From assembly GCA_002500665.1 (NCBI GenBank), contig DLRY01000077.1:1-47250 (forward strand): a stretch of 47,250 bases of DNA, written 5' to 3'. Shown in pieces: positions 8,734 through 16,629 of the stretch. Within the stretch, counting starts at the first letter, position 1, and every line of letters begins with the position of its first letter. This DNA comes from Opitutia bacterium UBA7876 (GTDB lineage: Bacteria > Verrucomicrobiota > Verrucomicrobiia > Opitutales > Seribacteraceae). The position numbers and the translations under genes are program-made. The notes beneath the pieces were generated by a model, which was not told the origin of the DNA, searched no databases, and was given only the letters and a program-made list of their open reading frames with translations.

Positions 8734-9714
8734 TCAGCCTGTTGGATCGAATGAGTTTTCGAGTTCTTTTTGAACCATTTCCTCAATGATCGAATCCAAG
8801 TCGCGAGAGATGGACCAACCAAGTTCCCTCTTGGCCTTGGTTGGATCCCCGCAAAGGGGTGTTTTTTCGGAAGCTCTATAAAAACGAGGATCGACCGTAA
8901 GGTAATCTTCGAAATTTAGATCAAGGCGGGCGAACGTCTTTTCACAAAATTCTCGGACGGTGTGGGTTTGCCCGGAAGCCACGATAAAGTCGTCGGGATC
9001 GGATGCCTCGTTTATCCTCCTCATCGCATCTACGTAATCCATCGCGTGTCCCCAATCTCTTCTTGCATCTATGTTCCCCAACCTGATTTCCTTACTAAGC
9101 CCTCGATGAATCGCTACTGCCTGGGTAATGATTTTCCGAGTGACGTATTCCTTCCCACGGCGAGGGGACTCGTGATTATATAGGATTCCGGAACATGAAA
9201 AAATGCCCTCGTTCTCACGGAATGCCTTGCTCAAGTGAAAACCGGCAAGTTTTGAAATGCCGTAAACGGAACGAGGATTGAAAGGGGTGGATTCATTTTG
9301 AGGAGTTGTTTCGCTATGGCCGAACATCTCACTTGATGCGGCGAAGTAGAACCTGCACTCAGGGACGAATTTCAAAACCGCGGAGAGGAGTGCATGGGTC
9401 GATCCTAAATTGGTGTCAAGCGTTGCATATTCGTCTTCAAATCCATAGGAGACGAAGGATTGGGCTCCTAGATGGTAAAGATAATCCGGTCGAACTAACC
9501 GGACTATTTCAAAGAGCCCGGTCAGGCTGTCGAGCGAACATGGGTGCAGGGTAAGTTTATCAAGGATTCCGGAAATCCTTGAAAGTTTTGCATCGGGGAT
9601 TTCAAGGGATGAACGTCTGACTGTCCCGTGAACTTCAAACCCGGAATCCAAGAGGCTTTCCGCAAGGTATGATCCGTCCTGACCTGAGATTCCCGTGATT
9701 AGCGCTACCGGCAT
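8734..9714 (-). CDS. gmd: GDP-mannose 4,6-dehydratase
   Basis: Cytoplasmic SDR enzyme converting GDP-D-mannose to GDP-4-keto-6-deoxy-D-mannose, the entry to GDP-fucose, GDP-rhamnose and perosamine. It shows the family's N-terminal ALITGISGQDGSYLAE (residues about 4-19), then GTVRRSS, the YHLGAQSFV segment, YGISK (the YxxxK catalytic pair) and NHESPRRG with EYVTRKI. The 326 aa are slightly short for the family but no motif is missing. It is the first structural gene after the ops-like element, with its ATG (9712-9714) 21 nt downstream of it and no Shine-Dalgarno sequence in between; the mRNA there even reads CCUCC. The matching reductase or epimerase may be the 889-1893 gene or lie outside the window. 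Confidence 0.93.
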   Translation of the reverse strand: MPVALITGISGQDGSYLAESLLDSGFEVHGTVRRSSLEIPDAKLSRISGILDKLTLHPCSLDSLTGLFEIVRLVRPDYLYHLGAQSFVSYGFEDEYATLDTNLGSTHALLSAVLKFVPECRFYFAASSEMFGHSETTPQNESTPFNPRSVYGISKLAGFHLSKAFRENEGIFSCSGILYNHESPRRGKEYVTRKIITQAVAIHRGLSKEIRLGNIDARRDWGHAMDYVDAMRRINEASDPDDFIVASGQTHTVREFCEKTFARLDLNFEDYLTVDPRFYRASEKTPLCGDPTKAKRELGWSISRDLDSIIEEMVQKELENSFDPTG

Positions 9715-9735
9715 GGAAAGTAGGAGGCAAAGCTT

Positions 9736-9746
9736 AAGCTACCGCC
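9736..9746 (-). promoter_or_regulatory. ops-like antiterminator recruitment element (GGCGGTAGCTT)
   Basis: Read on the minus strand, positions 9746 to 9736 are GGCGGTAGCTT, and the wider context is GCCAAGGGCGGTAGC. This matches the core of the enterobacterial ops/JUMPstart element (GGCGGTAGCGT), where RNA polymerase pauses and RfaH is loaded. The only core mismatch is T for G at position 10. It sits between the NusG/RfaH-like gene and gmd, the place expected for an element controlling the long operon downstream. I found no second copy of the 9-base core in the window. The sequence match is direct; function in this organism is inferred. Confidence 0.7.
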
Positions 9747-9747
9747 C

Positions 9748-9774
9748 TTGGCCGTTTGCTTATGGCAAAGCCAA
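9748..9774 (-). promoter_or_regulatory. Stem-loop immediately upstream of the ops-like element
   Basis: On the minus strand TTGGC-TTTGC pairs with GCAAA-CG-GCCAA: ten base pairs, a 2-nt bulge and a CATAA loop. The 3' foot ends one nucleotide before the GGCGGTAGCTT motif, so it would lie about 10-11 nt behind the RNA 3' end when polymerase sits at the motif. That is the spacing of hairpin-stabilised pauses such as the his leader pause. The leader of JUMPstart operons is also structured. No U-tract follows, so it is not an intrinsic terminator. Confidence 0.6.
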
Positions 9775-9809
9775 TGGGGGTATGAATCGATTTTTATTAT
9801 GGGCAAGAC

Positions 9810-10355
9810 TTATCCAACGCCCAACGGATGGGCACTGGGAAAATCCACGGTGTCTTCGTCGATTTCCACTTCGGTGGATCGACCGAGAATCTCAAATAAT
9901 ACCTTGACCCTTTGACGGGCCGGGACAAGTTGGGTCACCTTGCCTTCGTCTCCCCGAAAGAGACCGGAGATGACCCTAACGCTATCTCCAACCCTGTGCG
10001 GTTGATCGGGGATCTGCAGAATCCCATCGGGCGAAATAATGCGAATTTCGATCATTACTTGGGAGGGCACTGGAACGGGAATCTCCTTGCGTCGGACGAC
10101 GTAGCTGACTCCGCGGGCAAACTGCACGTTACGCCCGTGAACGACCGGATCAAAGCGGGCGAACAGGTAACCCGGGAATAGAGGCTGAGCCGAATAGGAC
10201 TTCGCCTTCGGGGGTCTGATGGTGCGGGGAAGGAAAACTTCAACGTCGTCCAGGGTTTGCAAGGTAGCCGAGGCAACCGCTTCCATGCGAGGTTTTGATC
10301 GAATGCAATACCAACCCATGGCCCATTCCCGCTGTATTGCCGTAGGAGCGTTCAT
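9810..10355 (-). CDS. NusG-paralogue transcription antiterminator (RfaH/UpxY-like)
   Basis: 181-residue specialised NusG homologue that would bind the RNA polymerase clamp and suppress pausing and Rho-dependent termination in a long polysaccharide operon. The NGN domain spans residues about 12-110, with GWYCIRSKPRMEAVASATL, FLPRT and LFPGYLFARFD (the PLFPGY signature) and GVSYVV. A KOW domain follows at about 122-170 (GDSVRVISGLFRGDEGKVT, then ILGR). Canonical nusG normally sits in a ribosomal-protein operon; here the gene overlaps a GbsR/MarR-like regulator by 4 nt (ATGA) and precedes the ops-like element, so a locus-specific role is likely. UpxY proteins of Bacteroides capsule loci are a close functional parallel. 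Whether the KOW domain switches fold as in RfaH cannot be seen. Confidence 0.9.
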   Translation of the reverse strand: MNAPTAIQREWAMGWYCIRSKPRMEAVASATLQTLDDVEVFLPRTIRPPKAKSYSAQPLFPGYLFARFDPVVHGRNVQFARGVSYVVRRKEIPVPVPSQVMIEIRIISPDGILQIPDQPHRVGDSVRVISGLFRGDEGKVTQLVPARQRVKVLFEILGRSTEVEIDEDTVDFPSAHPLGVG

Positions 10356-10864
10356 AATTTGAGCAAGCCTGACAGGGCGGGAAGCAAGCGTCCGCTGGCT
10401 TTGGTCAGGCGTCTTAATTTCTCAATGCGAACCAAGTAGAATTCCCGATCCTCTATTCCTGCCGGAAGTGATTTCTCCATTCGTGAAATCCGCTCCTTTG
10501 CACTTTCAAGATGGGGCATGATTTCATCCTTGATGAAGGTGGAGAAGAGCCTTCTGAACTCAGTTTCTACAAAGTAGTGGTCCCTTCTGTCGCCTGCTAC
10601 ATATGCGGTTTTGACGGCCTTGAGCGCCCTCAGCGTGCGCAAGCCTTGACTTGCGGAACCGATGCTTATCCCTAGTCTAGACGCGATTTGATCCATGGGG
10701 AGGGAATCCTGGGAGAAATAGAGCAAGCCATAAATCTCGCCTACGGATCGGGGCATTCCCAGCATGCTCATCAATCTCACGAAGAAGTCTATGGATTCCA
10801 GTTCCAGTTGACGCCCTCCAATGGCATGATCGGATTGGGTGTCTAAATTTGACGCCGGCGACAT
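10352..10864 (-). CDS. GbsR/MarR-family winged-helix transcriptional regulator
   Basis: 170-aa protein with a winged helix-turn-helix at residues about 35-90: GMPRSVGEIYGLLYFSQ, then MDQIASRLGISIGSASQGLRTL, which is the recognition region of GbsR-type MarR-like repressors. A wing with GDRRDHYFVE follows, then a long amphipathic helix (about 105-145) probably for dimerisation. It is the first gene of the minus-strand locus and is translationally coupled to the NusG paralogue. Its likely job is to control the whole polysaccharide operon and perhaps the divergent sugar-transferase operon, whose start lies only 151 nt away. The effector is unknown. Confidence 0.85.
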   Translation of the reverse strand: MSPASNLDTQSDHAIGGRQLELESIDFFVRLMSMLGMPRSVGEIYGLLYFSQDSLPMDQIASRLGISIGSASQGLRTLRALKAVKTAYVAGDRRDHYFVETEFRRLFSTFIKDEIMPHLESAKERISRMEKSLPAGIEDREFYLVRIEKLRRLTKASGRLLPALSGLLKL

Positions 10865-10866
10865 TC

Positions 10867-10891
10867 TTCATTTATTTCAAAAAAAAATGAA
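10867..10891. promoter_or_regulatory. Inverted repeat before the GbsR-like gene (candidate operator)
   Basis: TTCATTT (10867-10873) is repeated in inverse as AAATGAA (10885-10891) with an 11-nt spacer, and an alternative nested pair TTTCA/TGAAA is present. The repeat starts 3 nt upstream of the regulator's ATG, inside the 151-nt divergent region. MarR-like dimers usually bind inverted repeats of this size near their own promoter. The sequence is A/T-simple, so chance is possible. The rest of the divergent region (10892-11015) holds the promoter of the sugar-transferase operon and no gene. Confidence 0.3.
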
Positions 10892-10981
10892 ACATGCAAG
10901 GACGTAAAATCATCGAGAGTAATCCGGGAATCGTGTCGGTTCTGCTGGCAAAGCAAATAGTTCCTTGCGCATGCGTCCTAA

Positions 10982-11010
10982 TTGGTTCATCGTGTTCTGC
11001 ATCTTTTTAT
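10982..11010 (+). promoter_or_regulatory. Candidate promoter of the WbaP-type operon
   Basis: TTGGTT at 10982-10987 and TTTTAT at 11005-11010 are separated by 17 nt and could act as -35 and -10 boxes; the shifted hexamer TTATAA (11007-11012) is an alternative -10. The ATG follows at 11016, so the mRNA leader would be very short. There is no Shine-Dalgarno sequence. A visual match only. Confidence 0.35.
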
Positions 11011-11015
11011 AAGAT

Positions 11016-12431
11016 ATGCCCAATCACCGAGATCGTGGATATGCCCTTTTGCACAAGTTGTGCCTGATGGCGTTGGTGTTCATTTGGTTCTGGGTTTGCC
11101 TTTATCTTTGGGAAAAATGGGAATATCCTTTGATTAATCTTCCATGGAACTACGCCTTGGTGGCGGTTGCCGGCCTTGTGGTCGCTACCTTCGGAACCCT
11201 TCAGAATTATGGGTCCTTCTTCATCAAGACCGGATGGCGCCGAATTCGTGAGTCCGTAATGAAGGCTAACTTTCAGACCGCTCTCATGGCTTTCTTCGTC
11301 TTTGCTTCCTATTTTGCGACCAAAGACAACGAAACCAGTCGGTTGTTTCTGTCTTTTTATCTTTCTACCTGTTGGCCTCTGATGATTGGCTCGAATTTCG
11401 CTCTTCCGGGAATTTTCAAAAGATTGGTAGGAATCGGCTCGCTGAAGAGAAAAAGCATCATCCTCGGGGAGGCAACCGCGTTGGACGGACTAAGCAATTG
11501 GATTACCCGTCATTCGGAGCATGGCTTTAGCTTTGAAGGAGCCTTTTCGACTACCCAAGAGTCTCCTCATACCATACGCTTGCCTTGGTTGGGCCCCTAC
11601 ACCAACCTGGAATCCTTTTTGAGCGAGAACAAAATCCATCAACTGGTCGTCATTCCCGACCGGAATATGGACGATTGGATTCCGTTGGTTACCGACTTGG
11701 CGACCAAAAACGGATGCAGGGTTCTTATCTACAACGCTTTGTCCGGTTTCTTTGATTCGCGGTTAGTATTTGTGGAAGAATCAGGCAGACAATTCTTTTC
11801 CCTGCAAAACGAACCACTTGAGAGTCCCTTCAATCAAATGGTCAAGAGAACCTTTGACCTATGCATAAGCATACCAGCCCTCTTGACGCTGCTTCCGCTC
11901 TCTATGCTGATCGTAAAGTTCTTTCAGGTTTTTCAGAGCTCCGGCCCGCTTTTCTTTAGGCAGGAACGAGTGGGTTTGGCGGGCAAGAGGTTCGTGATCT
12001 GGAAATTTCGCTCCATGACCCATGATTCTAGCGGGGCACGCGACGAGGCCGTGCAGGCATCGCCGGGAGATTCGAGGGTATTTGCCTTTGGCAAGTTCAT
12101 GCGGAGGTTCAGCATTGATGAAGTCCCCCAATTCCTGAACGTTTTGAAGGGTGAGATGAGCTTGGTAGGGCCCAGGCCTTATCTGGCGGAGCACGATTAC
12201 CTTTTTCAGCGGGATTACAAGGCTTATCGCATCCGTCAGTTCGTCAAGCCCGGTGTCACCGGACCTGCCCAATGCAGAGGGCTTCGGGGGGAATTTACGG
12301 ATCCTTCATTGGTGCGCCAAAGAATCGAGTTGGATTTCAATTACGTAGGCAATTGGTCGATTTGGCTGGATTTCGAAATTGTCGTTCGTACGGTTGGGCA
12401 AGTTTTGTTTCCCCCGAAAAGCGCTTGCTGA
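11016..12431 (+). CDS. Undecaprenyl-phosphate sugar phosphotransferase (WbaP/WcaJ-type)
   Basis: Initiating enzyme of polysaccharide assembly, which transfers a hexose-1-phosphate from a nucleotide sugar to undecaprenyl phosphate at the inner membrane. 471 aa: four hydrophobic helices (residues about 10-130), a Rossmann-like CoA-binding middle domain (about 140-265), a further membrane hairpin near 290 and the catalytic bacterial sugar transferase domain. The catalytic domain shows FFRQERVGL, WKFRSM, then RRFSIDEVPQFLNVLKGEMS and VGPRPYL, the conserved phosphoglycosyl-transferase signatures. It starts the divergent operon beside the regulator gene. The sugar donor cannot be deduced. Confidence 0.92.
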   Translation: MPNHRDRGYALLHKLCLMALVFIWFWVCLYLWEKWEYPLINLPWNYALVAVAGLVVATFGTLQNYGSFFIKTGWRRIRESVMKANFQTALMAFFVFASYFATKDNETSRLFLSFYLSTCWPLMIGSNFALPGIFKRLVGIGSLKRKSIILGEATALDGLSNWITRHSEHGFSFEGAFSTTQESPHTIRLPWLGPYTNLESFLSENKIHQLVVIPDRNMDDWIPLVTDLATKNGCRVLIYNALSGFFDSRLVFVEESGRQFFSLQNEPLESPFNQMVKRTFDLCISIPALLTLLPLSMLIVKFFQVFQSSGPLFFRQERVGLAGKRFVIWKFRSMTHDSSGARDEAVQASPGDSRVFAFGKFMRRFSIDEVPQFLNVLKGEMSLVGPRPYLAEHDYLFQRDYKAYRIRQFVKPGVTGPAQCRGLRGEFTDPSLVRQRIELDFNYVGNWSIWLDFEIVVRTVGQVLFPPKSAC

Positions 12432-12462
12432 CTCTTGTCCGTTTACATTCCTTTATGGCTAA

Positions 12463-13227
12463 ATGGACAATAATCGCATTCTGGGAATAGATTTCTTTGG
12501 AGGTTCGTTGCAGGATGCGGTCGCCAGGGCTCGTTCCGGCGGTTTGTGCGTAGCCCCTTCGGGTCCGGGTTTGGCGGGTGACTTGACGAGTTGCTCGTCT
12601 TATGCCGAGGCCTTGATACAAGCGGACTTGGTCCTGCCGGACAGCGGGTTAATGTGCCTGTGGACCAATCTTTTTTTCAGCCGGTCCATCCGCCGAATTT
12701 CAGGATTGGCTTTTCTTCGGGCCTATCTGAAGGAAGGTGGCGAGGACCTGCAGGATTCCTTTTGGATCATGCCCGATCACGGTCAGAGCATTGAAAACGT
12801 AAAGTGGCTTCGGGATGAAATCGGCTTTGCTCCTGAGGAGGAATCCATTTACGTCGCCCCACGCTATGAGCGGATCGGTCCGATTGAAGACCTTGTGCTT
12901 CTCGAGAGAATCAAGGAAAGGAAGCCTTCGCACGTCTTTATCCAGTTGGGTGGAGGAGTTCAGGAAAGGCTGGGTTTTTTCCTTCGGCAGAATCTTGTAT
13001 CTCGTCCCGCGATTTTATGCACCGGGGCGGCATTGGCTTTTCTCTCGGGCGAACAGGCCGAAATACCCGATTGGGCAGACCGTCTTTATCTTGGCTGGCT
13101 GCTTCGCTGTTTTTCAAGCCCCGAGGTTTTCGTGCCAAGATATTTGAAGGCGTTTCGTCTCATCACGGTATTGGCTCGCAACGGACGGAAACTGCCTGAA
13201 TTGACCGATCCCTTGGCCCGTCCTTGA
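12463..13227 (+). CDS. WecG/TagA/CpsF-family glycosyltransferase
   Basis: GT26-type enzyme adding the second sugar (in the family, ManNAc or ManNAcA) to the undecaprenyl-linked primer at the membrane face. The C-terminal signature is clear: GAALAFLSGEQAEIPDWADRLYLGWLLR followed by PEVFVPRYL matches the GaxFDFxaG...PxW...GLEWxxRL...PxRxxRY pattern. The catalytic-loop Asp is present in LPDSGLMCL, although the usual PDGxG has Ser in place of the first Gly. 254 aa, with ATG at 12463, 31 nt after the WbaP-like gene. Together the pair would build the disaccharide primer for the polymer exported by the minus-strand cluster. Confidence 0.8.
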   Translation: MDNNRILGIDFFGGSLQDAVARARSGGLCVAPSGPGLAGDLTSCSSYAEALIQADLVLPDSGLMCLWTNLFFSRSIRRISGLAFLRAYLKEGGEDLQDSFWIMPDHGQSIENVKWLRDEIGFAPEEESIYVAPRYERIGPIEDLVLLERIKERKPSHVFIQLGGGVQERLGFFLRQNLVSRPAILCTGAALAFLSGEQAEIPDWADRLYLGWLLRCFSSPEVFVPRYLKAFRLITVLARNGRKLPELTDPLARP

Positions 13228-13248
13228 TCTACGAATTTGATCGCAGAG

Positions 13249-14598
13249 ATGAACACGCCAAACCAAACGCTTCGGCTTAAGAGCGCATCCGTCAAGGCTC
13301 TCGGATGCCGCTTGAACCAATACGAGGGACTTGCTCTCGAGAGCAAGCTGAAGAATGCCGGCTATGCGATTGTTCCTTTTGGAGAGGAGGCTGACTTGGG
13401 GGTCATCAATTCATGTACCGTGACCAAGGAGGCTGACGCGAAGTCTCGAAACGCCATCCGAAGGTTCATTCGGAAAAATCCCGAATCCCTGACGGTCGTG
13501 GTGGGCTGCTATTCGCAAGTCGCCGCAAATCGAGTTGCGATGATCGAAGGCGTGGATTACGTGATAGGCAACCACGACAAGCTTAACTTTCTCGATTATC
13601 TGGACGATCAAAAGCCCGATGCCCCCGTCATTGTAAGGGAAAGGATCAGCCGTGAGGATTTCAGCATAGGCTTCGTCGGAGAACCCAACTTCGAGCAAAG
13701 GGCGAACCTCAAGATTCAGGACGGTTGCGACTTCATGTGTTCGTTTTGTATCATTCCGTCCGCTCGAGGAAGAGCTCGTTCGCGCGAATGGGACGATCTT
13801 TTCCGTGAAGCTGGGCAGATGCTCGACAAGGGTGTCCGTGAGTTCGTCCTTACGGGGGTGAATTTAGGCACTTATCATTCCGAGGATAAGGATTTCCCTC
13901 GTTTGATTCGTGAACTGGGTGAACTTTCCGGTCTGGATCGCTTGAGGATCAGCAGTATAGAACCAACAACGATACCCGAGGAACTTTTTGAATGGATGGC
14001 GGATCCCAACCATCCTCTCATGCCCTATTTTCACGTGCCCATGCAGGCGTGCTGTGATCGAATCCTTTCCCGCATGAGAAGAAGGTATGGCATGGATGAG
14101 ATGATCTCCTTTTTCGATCGAGCTTTCGACCGCATCCCGAACCTTTGTCTGGGGACGGATTTGATGGTGGGCTTCCCGGGTGAGTCGGAGTCGGATTTTG
14201 AGGAAACTTGTGAGAACTTCCTGAATTTACCCTTTGCCTACTCCCACGTCTTCACCTTCTCCAATAGGAAGGGGACTCGTGCCGCCAACATGGATGATCA
14301 TGTTCCAGTTGAGGAAAAACGCCATCGGAGCGCCCATTTGAGAAGGCTCTCCGCGTCCAAGAGGATGAACTTTTTTGAAAGTCAAATAGGGACCGAACAA
14401 AGGGTTTTACTGGAAAATCCCAAGGACGGTTTTTATGGAGGTTATACCGATCATTACGTTCGGGTAGTTGTACCTCAGAGCCCGAAAGGATTGCAGAACC
14501 GCATGGCATCCGTAAGACTTATGAAGGCAAACCCCGAGTTCGTGGAGGGTGAAATCCTGTCTTGCGAGAGCCTTGACCGGTTCACGAGCCAAACGTAG
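13249..14598 (+). CDS. mtaB: tRNA methylthiotransferase of the MtaB/MiaB family
   Basis: Radical-SAM enzyme that adds a methylthio group to a modified adenosine (t6A in MtaB) next to the anticodon. The N-terminal UPF0004 domain has its three cluster Cys in ALGCRLNQYE, NSCTVT and VGCYSQ. The radical-SAM triad CxxxCxxC lies at residues about 160-167 (DGCDFMCSFC), followed by PSARGRARSR, typical of MtaB rather than MiaB. A C-terminal TRAM-like region follows. A TTG lies 12 nt further upstream; I prefer the ATG at 13249, giving 449 aa. It follows the glycosyltransferase gene by 21 nt, so it may share its transcript, although it is a housekeeping function. Confidence 0.85.
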   Translation: MNTPNQTLRLKSASVKALGCRLNQYEGLALESKLKNAGYAIVPFGEEADLGVINSCTVTKEADAKSRNAIRRFIRKNPESLTVVVGCYSQVAANRVAMIEGVDYVIGNHDKLNFLDYLDDQKPDAPVIVRERISREDFSIGFVGEPNFEQRANLKIQDGCDFMCSFCIIPSARGRARSREWDDLFREAGQMLDKGVREFVLTGVNLGTYHSEDKDFPRLIRELGELSGLDRLRISSIEPTTIPEELFEWMADPNHPLMPYFHVPMQACCDRILSRMRRRYGMDEMISFFDRAFDRIPNLCLGTDLMVGFPGESESDFEETCENFLNLPFAYSHVFTFSNRKGTRAANMDDHVPVEEKRHRSAHLRRLSASKRMNFFESQIGTEQRVLLENPKDGFYGGYTDHYVRVVVPQSPKGLQNRMASVRLMKANPEFVEGEILSCESLDRFTSQT

Positions 14599-14664
14599 TC
14601 CCCGCGGTCCTTCCTTTCTCGCTTTGCTCTTGCCGAAAGGCTGGAGGGCCTTGAGTATCACCAA

Positions 14665-15531
14665 ATGTCTAAATCTTTGCTCTGTGATGGTCACAACCTC
14701 GCTTTCCGGGCGTTCTACGGCATTAGGGAATTGAGTCGTTCCGACGGTTTTCCTACCAACATGATTCATGGCTGGCTTCGCTCGTTCTGGAGGCTCGAGG
14801 ATGACTGGAAGCCCGATGAAATCTGGATTTTTTTCGATAAGGGCGGTTCCAGGCGTCGCGAGGAAATCCTGCCTTCCTACAAGGCCAATCGAGGGCTTCC
14901 GCCAGAGGGTTTTTCCGAGCAACTGGAGTGGGTCAAGCGTCTGTCCAAGGCACTTGGTCACGGATGCCTCGAGCGAGAGGGCTTGGAGGCCGACGATCTC
15001 ATTGCCTCGGCCGTCAGGCGAAGGACCGAAACGGGTCTTGATTCGATCGTCGTGAGCGCCGACAAGGACTTGTGTCAATTGATAGGTCCGGCAACGAAGC
15101 AACTCCTACCTCCCCCGACCGCAAACCCGAGGCTCGGATGGAGGTTGCTCGACGAAGATGGCGTCGTGGAGAAATTCGGGGTGCCGCCGTCGGGAATTCT
15201 TGATTATTTGTCCGTAATCGGAGATCAAGCCGACAACATTCCCGGTCTTTCCGGTGTCGGACCCAAGACCGCAAGGAAGTGGATTGAGGACCATTGTGAC
15301 CTGGAAGCTCTCATCGCCAATGCCGGACGCCTTACTCCAAAGCGGTTTTGCAGCGTGGTTTACGAAAAGAGGGAGGAATTGCTCAGAAATCGGGAGCTCA
15401 TCCGCCTGGAATCCGATCTAGATCTGGACATGGAGGCTTGCCCGGCATTTAATTTGTCTGCATTGAAGGAGATCCTACTAGAATTGGAGATGATCAAGTC
15501 ATGGGAGGAAGCCCAGCGACGCTACACTTGA
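14665..15531 (+). CDS. Stand-alone 5'-3' exonuclease (PolI N-terminal/FEN-like)
   Basis: 288-aa metal-dependent flap nuclease resembling the N-terminal domain of DNA polymerase I without the polymerase part. Motifs: LLCDGHNLAFRAFYG at the N-terminus, IFFDKGGSRRREE then YKANRG (the PxYKxxR arch), EADDLIAS, VVSADKDLCQL, and the helix-hairpin-helix GDQADNIPGLSGVGPKTARKW at about 195-215. All acidic metal ligands of the family appear to be kept. Likely role: removal of RNA primers or flaps in replication and repair. It begins 66 nt after the methylthiotransferase gene. Confidence 0.88.
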   Translation: MSKSLLCDGHNLAFRAFYGIRELSRSDGFPTNMIHGWLRSFWRLEDDWKPDEIWIFFDKGGSRRREEILPSYKANRGLPPEGFSEQLEWVKRLSKALGHGCLEREGLEADDLIASAVRRRTETGLDSIVVSADKDLCQLIGPATKQLLPPPTANPRLGWRLLDEDGVVEKFGVPPSGILDYLSVIGDQADNIPGLSGVGPKTARKWIEDHCDLEALIANAGRLTPKRFCSVVYEKREELLRNRELIRLESDLDLDMEACPAFNLSALKEILLELEMIKSWEEAQRRYT

Positions 15532-15593
15532 TCGGCTGCCTTCAATTTACTTGCTTTGATCGGTCAAAAGGGCTGTTTTAGAAAGCTTTTATC

Positions 15594-16469
15594 ATGAGTG
15601 CATTGCTTAATTTCGGATTACCTAAAGGCAGCCTTGAGGAGCCAACCGTCAAGCTGTTTGGCAAAGCCGGCTTCCGCATTTCCATGGGCTCTCGTTCCTA
15701 CACTCCTTGCTGGGATGATCCTGAGGTCGATGGTCGCTTCGTTCGCGCCCAAGAGATGAGCAGGTACGTCGAAGACGGTTTTTTCGATTGTGGCCTTACA
15801 GGTAGGGATTGGGTGCGTGAAAACGATTCGCAAGTCGAGATCGTAGCCGATCTTATCTACAGCCGTTCGTCCAACCGGGTGTCTAAATGGGTTTTGGCTG
15901 TCCCCGAGAGCTCGGAAATACGTCAGGCTACCGATTTGGAGGGGAAGACGATAGCCACGGAGTTGGTCAACGTAACCCGGGCTTATCTTGAGAGACATGG
16001 CGTCGATGCGGAAGTCGAATTTTCTTGGGGAGCCACGGAGGTAAAGGTCCCGGAACTTGTGGATGCCATCGTGGACCTGACGGAAACCGGTAGCTCCCTG
16101 CGGGCCAACAATTTGAGGATCGTGGATGTGTTGATGGAGACGAATACCGTCCTTATCGCCAACAGGGAGAGCTGGGCGGATGAGGAAAAGAAGGCCAAGA
16201 TCGAGAACATGGCCCTTATGCTCAACGCCGCGCTTGAGGCGGATGCGAAGGTAGGTCTCAAGCTGAACCTGAAGAGGTCGAAGCTGGACGAGATCCTCAA
16301 GGAGGTGCCTGCTCTGCGTAAACCGACTGTTTCCTCCTTGAGCGATGACTCATGGATTGCCTTGGAAACGGTCATTGAAAAGAAGGTTTCCCGGGAGCTC
16401 ATTCCCGCCCTTAAGAGGATGGGAGCGGAGGGTATCGTAGAATTCCCCCTCAACAAAATTGTTCCCTGA
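15594..16469 (+). CDS. hisG: ATP phosphoribosyltransferase, long form
   Basis: First enzyme of histidine biosynthesis, joining ATP and PRPP. 291 aa, the length of the long HisG form with a C-terminal ACT-like regulatory domain (residues about 215-291) that usually binds histidine. It begins with NFGLPKGSLEEPT; DCGLTGRDWV, then IATELVNVTRAYL and DLTETGSSLRANNLRIVD form the PRPP-binding region. No other his gene is adjacent, so the pathway is scattered in this genome. ATG at 15594, with about 60 nt of upstream non-coding sequence. The 200 nt between this gene and rpsA hold only a weak CCCC-AAA-GGGG hairpin (about 16514-16524) and the rpsA promoter region. Confidence 0.94.
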   Translation: MSALLNFGLPKGSLEEPTVKLFGKAGFRISMGSRSYTPCWDDPEVDGRFVRAQEMSRYVEDGFFDCGLTGRDWVRENDSQVEIVADLIYSRSSNRVSKWVLAVPESSEIRQATDLEGKTIATELVNVTRAYLERHGVDAEVEFSWGATEVKVPELVDAIVDLTETGSSLRANNLRIVDVLMETNTVLIANRESWADEEKKAKIENMALMLNAALEADAKVGLKLNLKRSKLDEILKEVPALRKPTVSSLSDDSWIALETVIEKKVSRELIPALKRMGAEGIVEFPLNKIVP

Positions 16470-16629
16470 ACGGCATCGTGCTCGGAGTTCGGTAGCTCTG
16501 CTTTTTCCTCTTGCCCCAAAGGGGGTTAATCTATTTATCATTAACTTTGAATTAGATTTCTCGTTCTTTACAACCCATCACTTAAACCTCCAACCCGATC
16601 CCGAATGCGTTCGTGCCTAATGGTGCGAT

